A stretch of 27,016 nucleotides of DNA from an uncultured Collinsella sp. (GTDB lineage Bacteria > Actinomycetota > Coriobacteriia > Coriobacteriales > Coriobacteriaceae), in contig CABURR010000028.1 of assembly GCA_902493985.1 (NCBI GenBank), positions 1 to 27,016 of the forward strand. The letters run 5' to 3'. This document shows, piece by piece, positions 1 through 7,822 of this stretch. Both the position numbers and the translations under genes were made by a program. The notes under the pieces were generated by a model that ran no database searches, was not told where the DNA came from, and saw nothing but the letters and a program-made list of their open reading frames with translations. How positions within the stretch are numbered: the stretch's first letter is position 1; every line of letters begins with the position of its first letter.

Positions 1-90
1 CCGGTCCCGTTCCGAACCCGGAAGCTAAGCCCCATCGCGCCGAGAGTACTGCGGGGTCAGCCCGTGGGAGGCCAGGGCGCCGCTGACCGG
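1..90 (+). rRNA. rrf: 5S ribosomal RNA, 3' part
   Basis: This is the 3' three quarters of a 5S rRNA, cut by the window edge. The conserved loop segment TTCCGAACCCGGAAGCTAAG (11-30) and the later GTACTGCGGGG and GTGGGAGGCCAGGGCGCCGC blocks match the bacterial 5S pattern. Aligning by eye to the E. coli molecule puts the 3' end near 86-90, with a few bases of uncertainty because the pairing 5' strand lies outside the window. It is probably the last gene of an rRNA operon, as a terminator follows directly and no tRNA is seen after it. Confidence 0.93.
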
Positions 91-124
91 TGGACGGCAC
101 CGAGCCGTACGCTTGAACTGAGAA

Positions 125-154
125 GGGGGAGGCCTCGCGGCCTCCTCCTTTTTT
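125..154 (+). terminator. Intrinsic terminator of the rRNA operon
   Basis: A 10-bp GC-rich stem (125-134 with 139-148, one G-U pair) closes a TCGC tetraloop and is followed by six T residues (149-154). A smaller hairpin, ACGGC/GCCGT at 94-98 and 104-108, lies between the 5S end and this terminator and may belong to rRNA 3'-end processing. Confidence 0.93.
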
Positions 155-221
155 GCGTTATATACACGTTGTACTTTGGGACCTAGTTCCCCCGTATGCG
201 CTCTTACTGTTTGGCTGTATT

Positions 222-252
222 TTGAGTCCTTCTAGTGTATTTGAGCGATAAT
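222..252 (+). promoter_or_regulatory. Candidate promoter for coaE
   Basis: TTGAGT (222-227) and GATAAT (247-252) resemble -35 and -10 boxes, but the 19-bp spacer is longer than ideal. The position, about 30 bases before the coaE start and after the rRNA terminator, is where a promoter is needed. Confidence 0.35.
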
Positions 253-280
253 TACTCGCATTGGCGTTAGGGAGGGCTTG

Positions 281-922
281 ATGTTTACCGTATTTGTCTT
301 GGGCAATATTGCTTCGGGTAAGTCGACTGCCTGCCGCTATTTCGAATCTCGTGGCGCTATGCTAATCGATCTGGATGAGCTTGCAAAATCGCTGTATGTG
401 CCGGGCTCTGATATCGTCAATGCTCTCGCGGATGAATTCGGTTGGGACATTTTGGATGAGGATGGCGGCATTCGCCGCAACATCCTCGCTTCTCGAGCTT
501 TCGCTTCTCCTGATTCGGTCGCACGGCTCAATGACATCGTGCATCCCATTCTGATTGAACAGCTTTCGCTTAGGATTCTCGATCCGGTTTGTTGTACTGT
601 TTCATCTCCCCGTTATCCTTTTGCGGTGGTCGAGGTTTCTGCTCCGACTGGTTTTGAGGATGCATTTGGCTTGGCTGATGAAATTTTGGTCATCAGCGCC
701 CCTTTGTCAGTTCGTCGCGAGCGCGCTATTCAACGTGGCATGGAGCCATCTGATTTCGATGCCCGTTCTGCTTGCCAGCCCGAAGAGTCTGCGCTGTGCA
801 ATCTCGCTACAACTGTGATTGACAATGCGGCAGACGATAACTCGCTCTTTGAACAACTGGACGCATGGCTTTCGTGCCATGGGTTCGGGGATGTAGTGGA
901 TAAGGAGGAGGCCGATGCCTAA
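281..922 (+). CDS. coaE: Dephospho-CoA kinase
   Basis: A 213-residue protein that would phosphorylate dephospho-CoA in the last step of coenzyme A synthesis, in the cytoplasm. It has an N-terminal P-loop GNIASGKST (residues 8-16), the LIDLDELAKSLY segment that corresponds to the family's D-x-D region, an LNDIVHPIL block matching the conserved HP motif, and a late IDN motif. The P-loop differs from the usual GGIGSGKS, so the protein is somewhat divergent, although its length is typical. The ATG at 281 is preferred over the TTG at 278 because GGAGG (271-275) lies five bases before it. The end overlaps the next gene by 8 nt, implying co-translation. Codons end in T more often than in later genes of the window. 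Confidence 0.86.
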   Translation: MFTVFVLGNIASGKSTACRYFESRGAMLIDLDELAKSLYVPGSDIVNALADEFGWDILDEDGGIRRNILASRAFASPDSVARLNDIVHPILIEQLSLRILDPVCCTVSSPRYPFAVVEVSAPTGFEDAFGLADEILVISAPLSVRRERAIQRGMEPSDFDARSACQPEESALCNLATTVIDNAADDNSLFEQLDAWLSCHGFGDVVDKEEADA

Positions 923-1496
923 GACACGTTTCCTTACGTGGTATCGCCTTATACCGCTGGCTGCCGTTTTTGCCTTCGGCCTTATCTCATTCGTTTACTC
1001 GTATGCTCCTGCCGCTTTCTTTAAGCCGCTGTATCCGATTGACTACGAGGCGTATGTAAAGCAATCCAGTATTTCGCATAATCTGGATCCGTATCTGGTG
1101 TGCGCTGTCATTAAGTCTGAATCGAATTGGGATTCCGAGGCCGAGTCGAATCAGGGTGCTCAGGGATTGATGCAGCTGATGCCCGAGACTGCCCAGGATA
1201 TGATCGCCAAGGGCCTTGTCGACGGTGGCGAGTATTCGGCCGACAACCTTAACGATCCGGCTACGAATATCGAGTTTGGCTGTGCGTATCTCTCGTATCT
1301 TCTAGCGTATTTTAACGGGTCGACTGACAGTGCCATTGCCGCCTATAACGCCGGCATGGGCAATGTCGACGGATGGGCGCAGCAGAGTACTTCGCTTCAT
1401 AATGCAATCACCTTTCCCGAGACGCAGGCGTATCTGATTCGTGTCAATAATGCCTGGGTTCGCTACAAGACTCTCTATCCCGATCGGTTCGTATAG
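915..1496 (+). CDS. Membrane-anchored lytic transglycosylase (SLT domain)
   Basis: A 193-residue peptidoglycan lytic transglycosylase. One N-terminal hydrophobic segment (about residues 10-30) would anchor it in the membrane or act as an uncleaved signal. The rest is a compact Slt70-type C-domain: ESNW with the expected catalytic Glu at residue 69, GLMQLMPETA (84-93), the NIEFGCAYLSYLL helix and AAYNAG. Such enzymes cleave the MurNAc-GlcNAc bond to 1,6-anhydro products during wall turnover. The ATG at 915 has AAGGAGGA (902-909) before it and overlaps the coaE stop. There are no LysM or other wall-binding repeats, so it is a minimal version of the family. Confidence 0.9.
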   Translation: MPKTRFLTWYRLIPLAAVFAFGLISFVYSYAPAAFFKPLYPIDYEAYVKQSSISHNLDPYLVCAVIKSESNWDSEAESNQGAQGLMQLMPETAQDMIAKGLVDGGEYSADNLNDPATNIEFGCAYLSYLLAYFNGSTDSAIAAYNAGMGNVDGWAQQSTSLHNAITFPETQAYLIRVNNAWVRYKTLYPDRFV

Positions 1497-1522
1497 GACT
1501 ATGCCTGCCGCCTGCGTATACT
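1494..1522 (+). promoter_or_regulatory. Candidate promoter for uvrB
   Basis: TATACT (1517-1522) is a good -10 match in the 51-bp gap before uvrB. The spaced -35 candidate TAGGAC (1494-1499, 17-bp spacer) is poor. No GAAC-N4-GTTC-like LexA box was found here, so an SOS link for uvrB is not supported by this gap. Confidence 0.3.
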
Positions 1523-1547
1523 GCAGATATATGAGTTAGGAGTATCC

Positions 1548-3788
1548 ATGGCGGAATTTGAAGTAGAACGCGTTGGTGGTGAACTTAAGCGCTTTGGCGT
1601 TGAAGGCTCTGACGTGCCGTTTAAGGTCGTGTCTCCCTATGAGCCTGCCGGTTCCCAGCCCAAGGCCATTGAGTCGCTTGTGCAGGGCGTGAGGGACGGA
1701 GACCGCTATCAGGTTTTGCTGGGCGTGACTGGTTCGGGCAAGACCTTCACGATGGCAAAGACTATTGAGGCCCTGGGAAAGCCGACGCTGGTCATGGCTC
1801 CGAATAAAACGCTCGCTGCTCAGCTTGCGAGCGAGCTCAAAGAGTTCTTTCCCAATAACGCTGTGGTCTACTTCGTCTCGTATTACGACTACTATCAGCC
1901 CGAGGCGTATGTGCCGCAAAGCGATACATATATCGAGAAAGACTCCTCGATTAACGAAGAGGTCGAGATGCTGCGCCATCAGGCGACCGCGTCACTGCTC
2001 TCTCGACGTGATGTAATCGTTGTCGCATCGGTCTCGTGTATCTATGGCATTGGCTCTCCTGAGGACTATGCGGGTCTGGCTCCAAACGTCGACAAGAAGG
2101 TGCCGCTCGAGCGCGATGACTTTATCCATGCACTTATCGACATTCAATATGATCGCAATGACTATGACCTGGCGCGTGGCACGTTCCGCGTGCGCGGCGA
2201 TGTTGTCGACGTGTATCCGCCTTATGCCGAGCATCCGTTGCGGTTTGAGTTCTTTGGCGACGAGGTCGAGCTGATTGCCGAGATCGATGAGGTCACCGGT
2301 GAGATGCTCCGTGAGTACGAGGCCATTCCCGTATGGCCGGCATCGCACTACGTGACCGAGAAGCCAAAGGTCAAGGCGGCTCTGAAATCGATCAGCGAAG
2401 AGTGCGAGAAGCGCGTGGCGGAGCTCAAGGCGACCGACAAGTTGCTCGAGGCGCAGCGTCTGCAGCAGCGTACCGATTATGATCTTGAGATGCTCGAGAC
2501 GATGGGCTTTTGCAACGGCATCGAGAACTACTCGCGTCATCTGGACGGTCGCAAGCCGGGTGAGCCGCCGTTTACCCTAATCGATTACTTTCCCAAGGAT
2601 ATGCTCTGCATCATCGATGAGAGCCATGTGACGGTGCCGCAGATTCGCGGCATGCACGAAGGTGACCGCTCGCGTAAGGTGACGCTGGTGGAACATGGTT
2701 TTCGCCTGCCCTCGGCGCTCGATAACCGCCCGCTTCGTTTCGATGAGTTTGAAGCAAGGATACCCCAGTTTATCTATGTTTCGGCCACGCCGGGCGACTA
2801 CGAGCTGCGGGTGAGCCAAAACGACGTGGAGCAGATTATTCGTCCGACCGGCCTTCTCGACCCCAAGATTGACGTGCGTCCAGTTCGCGGCCAGATTGAC
2901 GATCTTGAGGACGAGATTCGCGAGCGCGTTGCCCGCAAGGAGCGCGTGCTGGTGACCACGTTGACCAAGCGCATGGCCGAGGACCTGACCGACCATCTGC
3001 TCGACGCGGGCATTAAGGTCAATTACATGCACTCTGATACGGCGACAATGGACCGCGTCGAGATCCTGCGAACGCTGCGCGAGGGCAAGATCGATGTCCT
3101 CGTTGGCATCAACCTGCTTCGCGAGGGCTTGGATCTCCCTGAGGTCTCACTGGTGGCAATTCTCGATGCCGATAAGGAAGGCTTCTTGCGCAACCGCCGT
3201 TCGTTGATTCAGACGATTGGCCGTGCGGCCCGTAACGCCGATGGCGAAGTCATCATGTATGCAGACGTTGTGACCGATTCGATGAAAGAGGCCATCGAGG
3301 AGACGCAGCGCCGTCGCGAGATTCAGATGGCATATAACGAAGAACATGGCATTGTGCCCAAGACGGTGCGCAAGGCCATCAACGACATCTCAAGTTTTAT
3401 TGCCGAGGCCGAAAAAACTGTGGGCTCCAAGGGACGCTCGAAGGGCGACTCTCTTGGCCATGGCGCATTCTATACGCCCGATGAGTCGGGCGAGGGCGGT
3501 GTGCCGGAAACGGTGGCGCCCGAGCAGACACTTGCGGAGCAGTTGGAAGAACTGCCACATGACGAGCTTGTGCGGATCGTCGAAACCATGGAAGAGGATA
3601 TGCGTAACGCTTCTGCCGCTATGGACTTTGAGGAGGCGGCGCGCCTGCGCGATGCTGTCGTTCAGATTCGGGCGATGCTCGAGGGTGCGTCTGAGGACGA
3701 GACGATCGAGCGCTTACGTTCGCAGGCCCGCAAGGGTTCCACTTTCGCATCGGGCAGAAAACGCCAGGGTGCACGGTTTAAGAAATAG
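1548..3788 (+). CDS. uvrB: UvrABC excinuclease subunit B
   Basis: UvrB is the damage-verifying helicase-like subunit of nucleotide excision repair; UvrA loads it and it then recruits UvrC. The 746-residue protein shows Walker A GVTGSGKT (59-66), the beta-hairpin region YYDYYQPEAYVP (112-123) that grips DNA, the DESH Walker B (357-360), helicase motifs in the second RecA-like domain (including GINLLREGLDLPEV and QTIGRAARN) and a C-terminal UVR motif with the run MDFEEAARLRDAV for UvrC contact. It is somewhat longer than many UvrB proteins because of a low-complexity linker before the UVR motif. The ATG at 1548 follows TTAGGAG with suitable spacing. A terminator closes the unit. Confidence 0.98.
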   Translation: MAEFEVERVGGELKRFGVEGSDVPFKVVSPYEPAGSQPKAIESLVQGVRDGDRYQVLLGVTGSGKTFTMAKTIEALGKPTLVMAPNKTLAAQLASELKEFFPNNAVVYFVSYYDYYQPEAYVPQSDTYIEKDSSINEEVEMLRHQATASLLSRRDVIVVASVSCIYGIGSPEDYAGLAPNVDKKVPLERDDFIHALIDIQYDRNDYDLARGTFRVRGDVVDVYPPYAEHPLRFEFFGDEVELIAEIDEVTGEMLREYEAIPVWPASHYVTEKPKVKAALKSISEECEKRVAELKATDKLLEAQRLQQRTDYDLEMLETMGFCNGIENYSRHLDGRKPGEPPFTLIDYFPKDMLCIIDESHVTVPQIRGMHEGDRSRKVTLVEHGFRLPSALDNRPLRFDEFEARIPQFIYVSATPGDYELRVSQNDVEQIIRPTGLLDPKIDVRPVRGQIDDLEDEIRERVARKERVLVTTLTKRMAEDLTDHLLDAGIKVNYMHSDTATMDRVEILRTLREGKIDVLVGINLLREGLDLPEVSLVAILDADKEGFLRNRRSLIQTIGRAARNADGEVIMYADVVTDSMKEAIEETQRRREIQMAYNEEHGIVPKTVRKAINDISSFIAEAEKTVGSKGRSKGDSLGHGAFYTPDESGEGGVPETVAPEQTLAEQLEELPHDELVRIVETMEEDMRNASAAMDFEEAARLRDAVVQIRAMLEGASEDETIERLRSQARKGSTFASGRKRQGARFKK

Positions 3789-3791
3789 CGA

Positions 3792-3834
3792 ACAGGCCCC
3801 GAGTTCCCTGTAGAGCTCGGGGCCTGTGTCTTTT
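3792..3834 (+). terminator. Terminator after uvrB
   Basis: A 12-bp stem, ACAGGCCCCGAG (3792-3803) with CTCGGGGCCTGT (3816-3827), is followed by GTCTTTT. It lies in the convergent gap between uvrB (plus) and the FAD protein gene (minus). The minus-strand side lacks a clear U-tract. Confidence 0.85.
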
Positions 3835-3853
3835 GCGCGCTGGAATTCGTGCG

Positions 3854-5494
3854 TTAGAGGTCTGCGATCAGGGCTTCAGCACAACGGATGCCGTCGGTGG
3901 CCGCGCTCATGATGCCGCCGGCATATCCAGCTCCCTCACCGCAAGGGTAGAGGCCCGGGGTCGACACGGCATGGCACGTTCGGTCTCGAGTGACAGTGAC
4001 CGGTGAGCTCGAACGAGTCTCCACGCCGGTAAGAACGGCATCGGGGCGGTCGTAGCCTCGTAGCTTTTTTCCGAGTAGGGGAAGTCCCAGGCGGAGCGAC
4101 TCGACGATATGCTGCGGCAGGGCTTCGTCAATTGCCGTCCAGGTCACACCGAGCGGATAGGTGGGCTTTACCTTTCCGGGCGCCTTGCTGGCGCGTCCTT
4201 CGAGGAAATCTCCGACGAGTTGTGCCGGTGCGTTCCAGTTGGAACCGCCCAGGCGATAGGCGGCCGCCTCGCAGGCACGCTGGAGCTCGATGCCGGCGAG
4301 CGGGTCATCGTTGGGAAGGTCCTCAGGCGTGACGTTAACGAGCAGGGCGGCATTTGCGTTGCGTCCGTCGCGGGCATTGAGACTGGCCCCGTTGACGCAC
4401 AGATGGCACGGTTCTGAAGAGGCGGCAACAACCTGTCCGCCGGGGCACATGCAAAACGAGAACACGCTGCGGCCGTTGGGAAGATGGGCAACAAGTTTGT
4501 AGGGGGCCGCCCCGAGCGCTGGATGTCCCGCCGAGGCTCCATATTGGGCTCTGTTGATGTCGCGTTGCGGATGCTCGATGCGAGCGCCCATGGCAAAGGT
4601 CTTTTGCGCGAGGGCCACGTTGTGGTCCTTAAGGAGCTCAAAAATATCGCGAGCAGAATGCCCGCAGGCGAGGATGAGGTGCCTTGTCTCGATTGGCTCG
4701 TAAGCGGCGTCTTGGGACGATTGGACATCAATACCGGTGATGGCGCCAGACGCGTCGATGCGAATGTCGACGAGCTTCGTTCGATAACGGACGACACCTC
4801 CGAGCTGCTCGATGCGCTGGGATATAGCGGTGACAACCTTGGGAAGGATGTCGGAGCCAATGTGCGGCTTGGCATCCCACAGAATATCGCGGGGCGCACC
4901 CGCCTCGACGAAGGTTTCGAGGATAAGGCGATGGGCGGGATTTTTTGTTCCCGTATTGAGCTTGCCGTCCGAGAAGGTCCCCGCGCCGCCCAGACCAAAC
5001 TGAATATTGCTCTCGGGGTCGAGGATGCGCTCCTTTAGAAAGAGGTCGATCGCCTGCGAGCGGCGAAATGCCGGGTCGCCGCGCTCGATAAGCAAGGGCT
5101 TAAGACCTGCTTTGGCGAGCGTGAGCGCAGCGAAAAGGCCGGCGCATCCGGCGCCGACAACGACAGGGCGTTCTTGAGGCGCGTCGGAGACGGGGGAGGG
5201 GAATGAAGGCCCATCGTCTTCTATCGCGCGTACGCGCGAGCGGTCACGCTCGGCAACGCTGTCGACCGCTTCTCGCTCGAGGTGGGGACTAGTCAGCTCA
5301 ACACGAAAGCTCAGGATAAAATGGACGTCTCGTTTTTTGCGAGCGTCGATTGACTTGCGGTGGAGCTCGATGGACTTGATCTTGGAGTCCTTGCAACGTA
5401 GGATGCGCTTGGCGACTCGCTTGCCAACAATGAGGCAGGCATTTTCATCGCCGGCTTCATCGAGCGACGCGTTGACTTGGGTGATTTCGATCAT
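3854..5494 (-). CDS. FAD-dependent dehydrogenase-like protein (COG2509 type)
   Basis: A 546-residue flavoprotein. An N-terminal domain of about 100 residues precedes a Rossmann dinucleotide-binding fold, with VVGAGCAGL (112-120) and an acidic strand end at LLIER. NIQFGLGGAGTFSDGKLNTG and the C-terminal GLYPCGEGAGYAGGIMSA match the uncharacterised FAD-dependent dehydrogenase family COG2509. The redox substrate is unknown, and I see no ferredoxin-type Fe-S motif. I chose the ATG at 5494 because TAAGGAG lies just upstream; a longer in-frame start at 5617 would run back through a terminator-like hairpin and into the upstream gene. It is last in a minus-strand group behind another flavoprotein. 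Confidence 0.82.
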   Translation of the reverse strand: MIEITQVNASLDEAGDENACLIVGKRVAKRILRCKDSKIKSIELHRKSIDARKKRDVHFILSFRVELTSPHLEREAVDSVAERDRSRVRAIEDDGPSFPSPVSDAPQERPVVVGAGCAGLFAALTLAKAGLKPLLIERGDPAFRRSQAIDLFLKERILDPESNIQFGLGGAGTFSDGKLNTGTKNPAHRLILETFVEAGAPRDILWDAKPHIGSDILPKVVTAISQRIEQLGGVVRYRTKLVDIRIDASGAITGIDVQSSQDAAYEPIETRHLILACGHSARDIFELLKDHNVALAQKTFAMGARIEHPQRDINRAQYGASAGHPALGAAPYKLVAHLPNGRSVFSFCMCPGGQVVAASSEPCHLCVNGASLNARDGRNANAALLVNVTPEDLPNDDPLAGIELQRACEAAAYRLGGSNWNAPAQLVGDFLEGRASKAPGKVKPTYPLGVTWTAIDEALPQHIVESLRLGLPLLGKKLRGYDRPDAVLTGVETRSSSPVTVTRDRTCHAVSTPGLYPCGEGAGYAGGIMSAATDGIRCAEALIADL

Positions 5495-5512
5495 CGAGGT
5501 CTCCTTAGAGGC

Positions 5513-5544
5513 AAGAAAGAGGCCGTCCGGTATCCCAGACGGCC
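5513..5544 (-). terminator. Hairpin with U-rich tail between two flavoprotein genes
   Basis: On the minus strand, GGCCGTC (5544-5538) pairs with GACGGCC (5527-5521) across a 10-base loop, followed by TCTTTCTT. It could end the flavoprotein transcript coming from 5575, or act as an attenuator for the FAD gene if transcription starts at the TATAAT just upstream. Confidence 0.65.
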
Positions 5545-5558
5545 CGAATGCGTTTTTG

Positions 5559-5564
5559 ATTATA
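5559..5564 (-). promoter_or_regulatory. Perfect TATAAT -10 box, minus strand
   Basis: A consensus TATAAT reads on the minus strand, 65 bases before the ATG of the FAD protein. No convincing -35 box sits 16-19 bases upstream. If used, RNA would begin just before the hairpin at 5521-5544. Confidence 0.35.
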
Positions 5565-5574
5565 GACTGCGCGG

Positions 5575-6846
5575 CTACAAGCTGCTTGCAGCGCGAATGC
5601 CCGAGAGCCAGGCCCACGCAAGGTTAAAGCCTCCGCAATCGGCGTCGATGTCGAGCGCTTCGCCGCAGACGTAAAGCGGGGCGTCGACAACGCTGCGCGC
5701 GCGTAGACTGGGTGTTGAGATGCTCTCGACAGATACGCCACCTCGCGTGACCTGCGCCGAGCGCTCCTCGGCTGTTCCCTCGACGAGCAACTTAAAGTGC
5801 TTGAGGATCGAGACCAGGTGGATGACATCGTTGGAGCCTGGATGGCACTGCTCGAACGCTGTACAGACGACGCGGGAGAGTTGCGGGGCGAGCATGCCGT
5901 CGAGCCAACGGGGATCGCGGGGAGAAAAGCCGCCGAGCAGCTTAACGCGCCGGTTGAGCATATCGAGCAGCTTGTCTTTGGAGAGGTCGGGGAAAACGTC
6001 GAGCAGGATCGTATCGCCGCGCTGGATACGACGGGAGAGGTTGAAGACAGCGACGCCCGAGATGCCGAAGGCTCGAAACAGTACTTCACCGTCTTCGTGC
6101 CAGAGCTCACTATGGTTACGGGTGAGCGTCAAGCGGGCGCGGACGCGCAGACCATCCAACGTCTTGAGTGCCGCCCGATCGCCAACGACCGTTGCCGATA
6201 CGGGGCAGAGGATGGGGTGCAGCGAAGTGAGGGGGAGGCTAAACGTATCGGCGATACCGGTGGGGTTGCCGCCCGTGGCGATAATTACGGCATGTGCCTG
6301 CAGGGCCTCGTTCTTGCGAGGGACATCGGCGAGCGCTTTCCGAAGCGAGCGGAGCTCCGATTTTCGGTCGTCGTGCTTTTTTGCCTTGAGCGCCCGCGCT
6401 GGACGGTCTATTTGGAGTGCCCAGCCTTCGGAAGCTTTGTGCGCCGAGGCAACGTTGGCTCCGCAGATTAAGGTGATACCCAGGCGGTCGCAAACATTGA
6501 GAAGTGCGTCGCGCACCGATTCGGCGCGAAGGGAGCGCGGGTACAGCCGGCCTTCCTCGGAGGTTGTCATGATGCCCAGCGAGGAGAAGAAACCCATAAG
6601 CTCTTGTTCGGGTTGGGGGCCCATGACAGATTCGACGAATGCGGGGTGGTTATACCGCTGAGGATCAATCGATTCGTTGGAGAGGTTGCAGCGGCCGTTA
6701 CCGGTCGCAAGGAGCTTAAGGCCACAGGCGACATCGCGCTCAACGATGCAGACGCTTTTGCCAGCGCGTGCGGCCGTAATGGCAGCGGCGAGGCCTGAAG
6801 CCCCGCCGCCGATTACCAGGACGTCATAGAAGGCGCTCGCGTTCAC
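5575..6846 (-). CDS. BaiN/HI0933-family NAD(P)/FAD-dependent oxidoreductase
   Basis: A 423-residue flavoprotein of the HI0933/TIGR00275 family, in which BaiN of bile-acid-transforming clostridia is one named member. It has the N-terminal FAD motif VLVIGGGASGLAAA (9-22), the family block CGLKLLATGNGRCNLSN (41-57), and the C-terminal CGEALDIDADCGGFNLAWAW, a strongly conserved signature. The physiological reaction is not settled for most members, so bile-acid chemistry should not be assumed. The start is a GTG placed directly after the TAA of the upstream Mrp gene, so translation is probably coupled to it. Confidence 0.85.
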   Translation of the reverse strand: MNASAFYDVLVIGGGASGLAAAITAARAGKSVCIVERDVACGLKLLATGNGRCNLSNESIDPQRYNHPAFVESVMGPQPEQELMGFFSSLGIMTTSEEGRLYPRSLRAESVRDALLNVCDRLGITLICGANVASAHKASEGWALQIDRPARALKAKKHDDRKSELRSLRKALADVPRKNEALQAHAVIIATGGNPTGIADTFSLPLTSLHPILCPVSATVVGDRAALKTLDGLRVRARLTLTRNHSELWHEDGEVLFRAFGISGVAVFNLSRRIQRGDTILLDVFPDLSKDKLLDMLNRRVKLLGGFSPRDPRWLDGMLAPQLSRVVCTAFEQCHPGSNDVIHLVSILKHFKLLVEGTAEERSAQVTRGGVSVESISTPSLRARSVVDAPLYVCGEALDIDADCGGFNLAWAWLSGIRAASSL

Positions 6847-7677
6847 TTAGGCCTCGTCGGTCTCGTGCGGGGTAATGGCCTCGACGGCAGAGACTGCCTT
6901 GGGCAACATGTCATCGGGCAGCGCGGTCTCGACCTCGCCCTTATCGCAGGCCTCGGCGAGTGCCGGATTAATGGGAAGCTGGCCCAAGATGTCGAGGTTA
7001 TAGCGATCTGCGACCTCGGGGAGCTTGCTCTTGCCAAAGACCTCAATCTTCTTGCCGCAGTCGGGGCACTCAATATAGCTCATGTTCTCGACAATGCCCA
7101 GAATGGGGACGTTCATCTTCTCGGCCATGTTGACCGCCTTGGCGACGATCATCGAGACCAGATCCTGCGGGCTCGTGACGATGACGATGCCGTCGACGGG
7201 CAACGACTGGAAGACGGTGAGCGCGACGTCGCCTGTTCCCGGAGGCATGTCGACCAGCAGGTAGTCGATGGGGCCCCACGAGGTCTCGCTCCAGAACTGC
7301 CTAATGGCGCCTGCGATGACCGGACCGCGCCAAAGGACGGGGTCGGTCTCGTTTTGGAGCAGCAGGTTGGAGCTCATGACCTTGACGCCGTGCTCGGAGA
7401 TTTCGGGCAGCATAAGGTTGCCAAGGGCATGGACGTGGCGTCCGCTCATACCGAACATCTTGGGGATGGAGGGACCGGTGATGTCGGCATCGAGGACGCC
7501 GACCTTGTGGCCGTGACGGGCAAGCTCGGTGGCGATGGCACCGGTGACAAACGACTTGCCGACACCGCCCTTGCCGGAAAGCACGGCGATGACGCGTTTG
7601 ACCTCGGATAGCGTGTTCTCCTCAAATTGCGACGGCGACGTTTGTCCGCCGGCGGCCTGTGCGTGCTCGCAACCCAT
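6847..7677 (-). CDS. mrp: Mrp/NBP35-family P-loop ATPase, Fe-S carrier
   Basis: A 276-residue MinD-like ATPase of the Mrp/NBP35 (ApbC) group, thought to carry and deliver Fe-S clusters to apoproteins in the cytoplasm. The deviant Walker A GKGGVGKS (35-42), VLDADITGPS (61-70), DMPPGTGD (143-150) and a C-x2-C pair (Cys204, Cys207 in IECPDCGKK) that would bind a shared cluster between subunits are all visible. An extra Cys lies at residue 3. No N-terminal DUF59 domain is present. The ATG at 7677 is preceded by AAAGGAG; an upstream in-frame ATG at 7734 lacks a ribosome site and overlaps the likely -10 box. It is the first gene of a coupled pair with the flavoprotein. Confidence 0.93.
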   Translation of the reverse strand: MGCEHAQAAGGQTSPSQFEENTLSEVKRVIAVLSGKGGVGKSFVTGAIATELARHGHKVGVLDADITGPSIPKMFGMSGRHVHALGNLMLPEISEHGVKVMSSNLLLQNETDPVLWRGPVIAGAIRQFWSETSWGPIDYLLVDMPPGTGDVALTVFQSLPVDGIVIVTSPQDLVSMIVAKAVNMAEKMNVPILGIVENMSYIECPDCGKKIEVFGKSKLPEVADRYNLDILGQLPINPALAEACDKGEVETALPDDMLPKAVSAVEAITPHETDEA

Positions 7678-7732
7678 GTATGACTCCTTTGTATATGTTG
7701 GGGCCGGGGCCCCGTGATGTGACACGAGCGTC

Positions 7733-7762
7733 ATTGTACCCTCGTTTGCGAGCGGGAGTCAT
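7733..7762 (-). promoter_or_regulatory. Candidate promoter for mrp
   Basis: On the minus strand, ATGACT (4 of 6 to TTGACA) and TACAAT (5 of 6, at 7738-7733) are separated by about 18 bases. An inverted repeat CTCG-N4-CGAG (7741-7752) lies between the two boxes and could bind a regulator. The leader of about 50 nt then contains a short GC-rich inverted repeat. Confidence 0.5.
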
Positions 7763-7822
7763 TTGCGATGCATTTGGGCCGAGCGTGCTTGCAATACGAT
7801 GGGTCCAAGCGAATGGGCGGGC

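Noticed and set aside
5495..5617. A 41-residue N-terminal extension of the FAD protein starting at 5617
   Set aside because: It would cross a terminator-like hairpin, overlap the upstream gene and ignore the good ribosome site before 5494.
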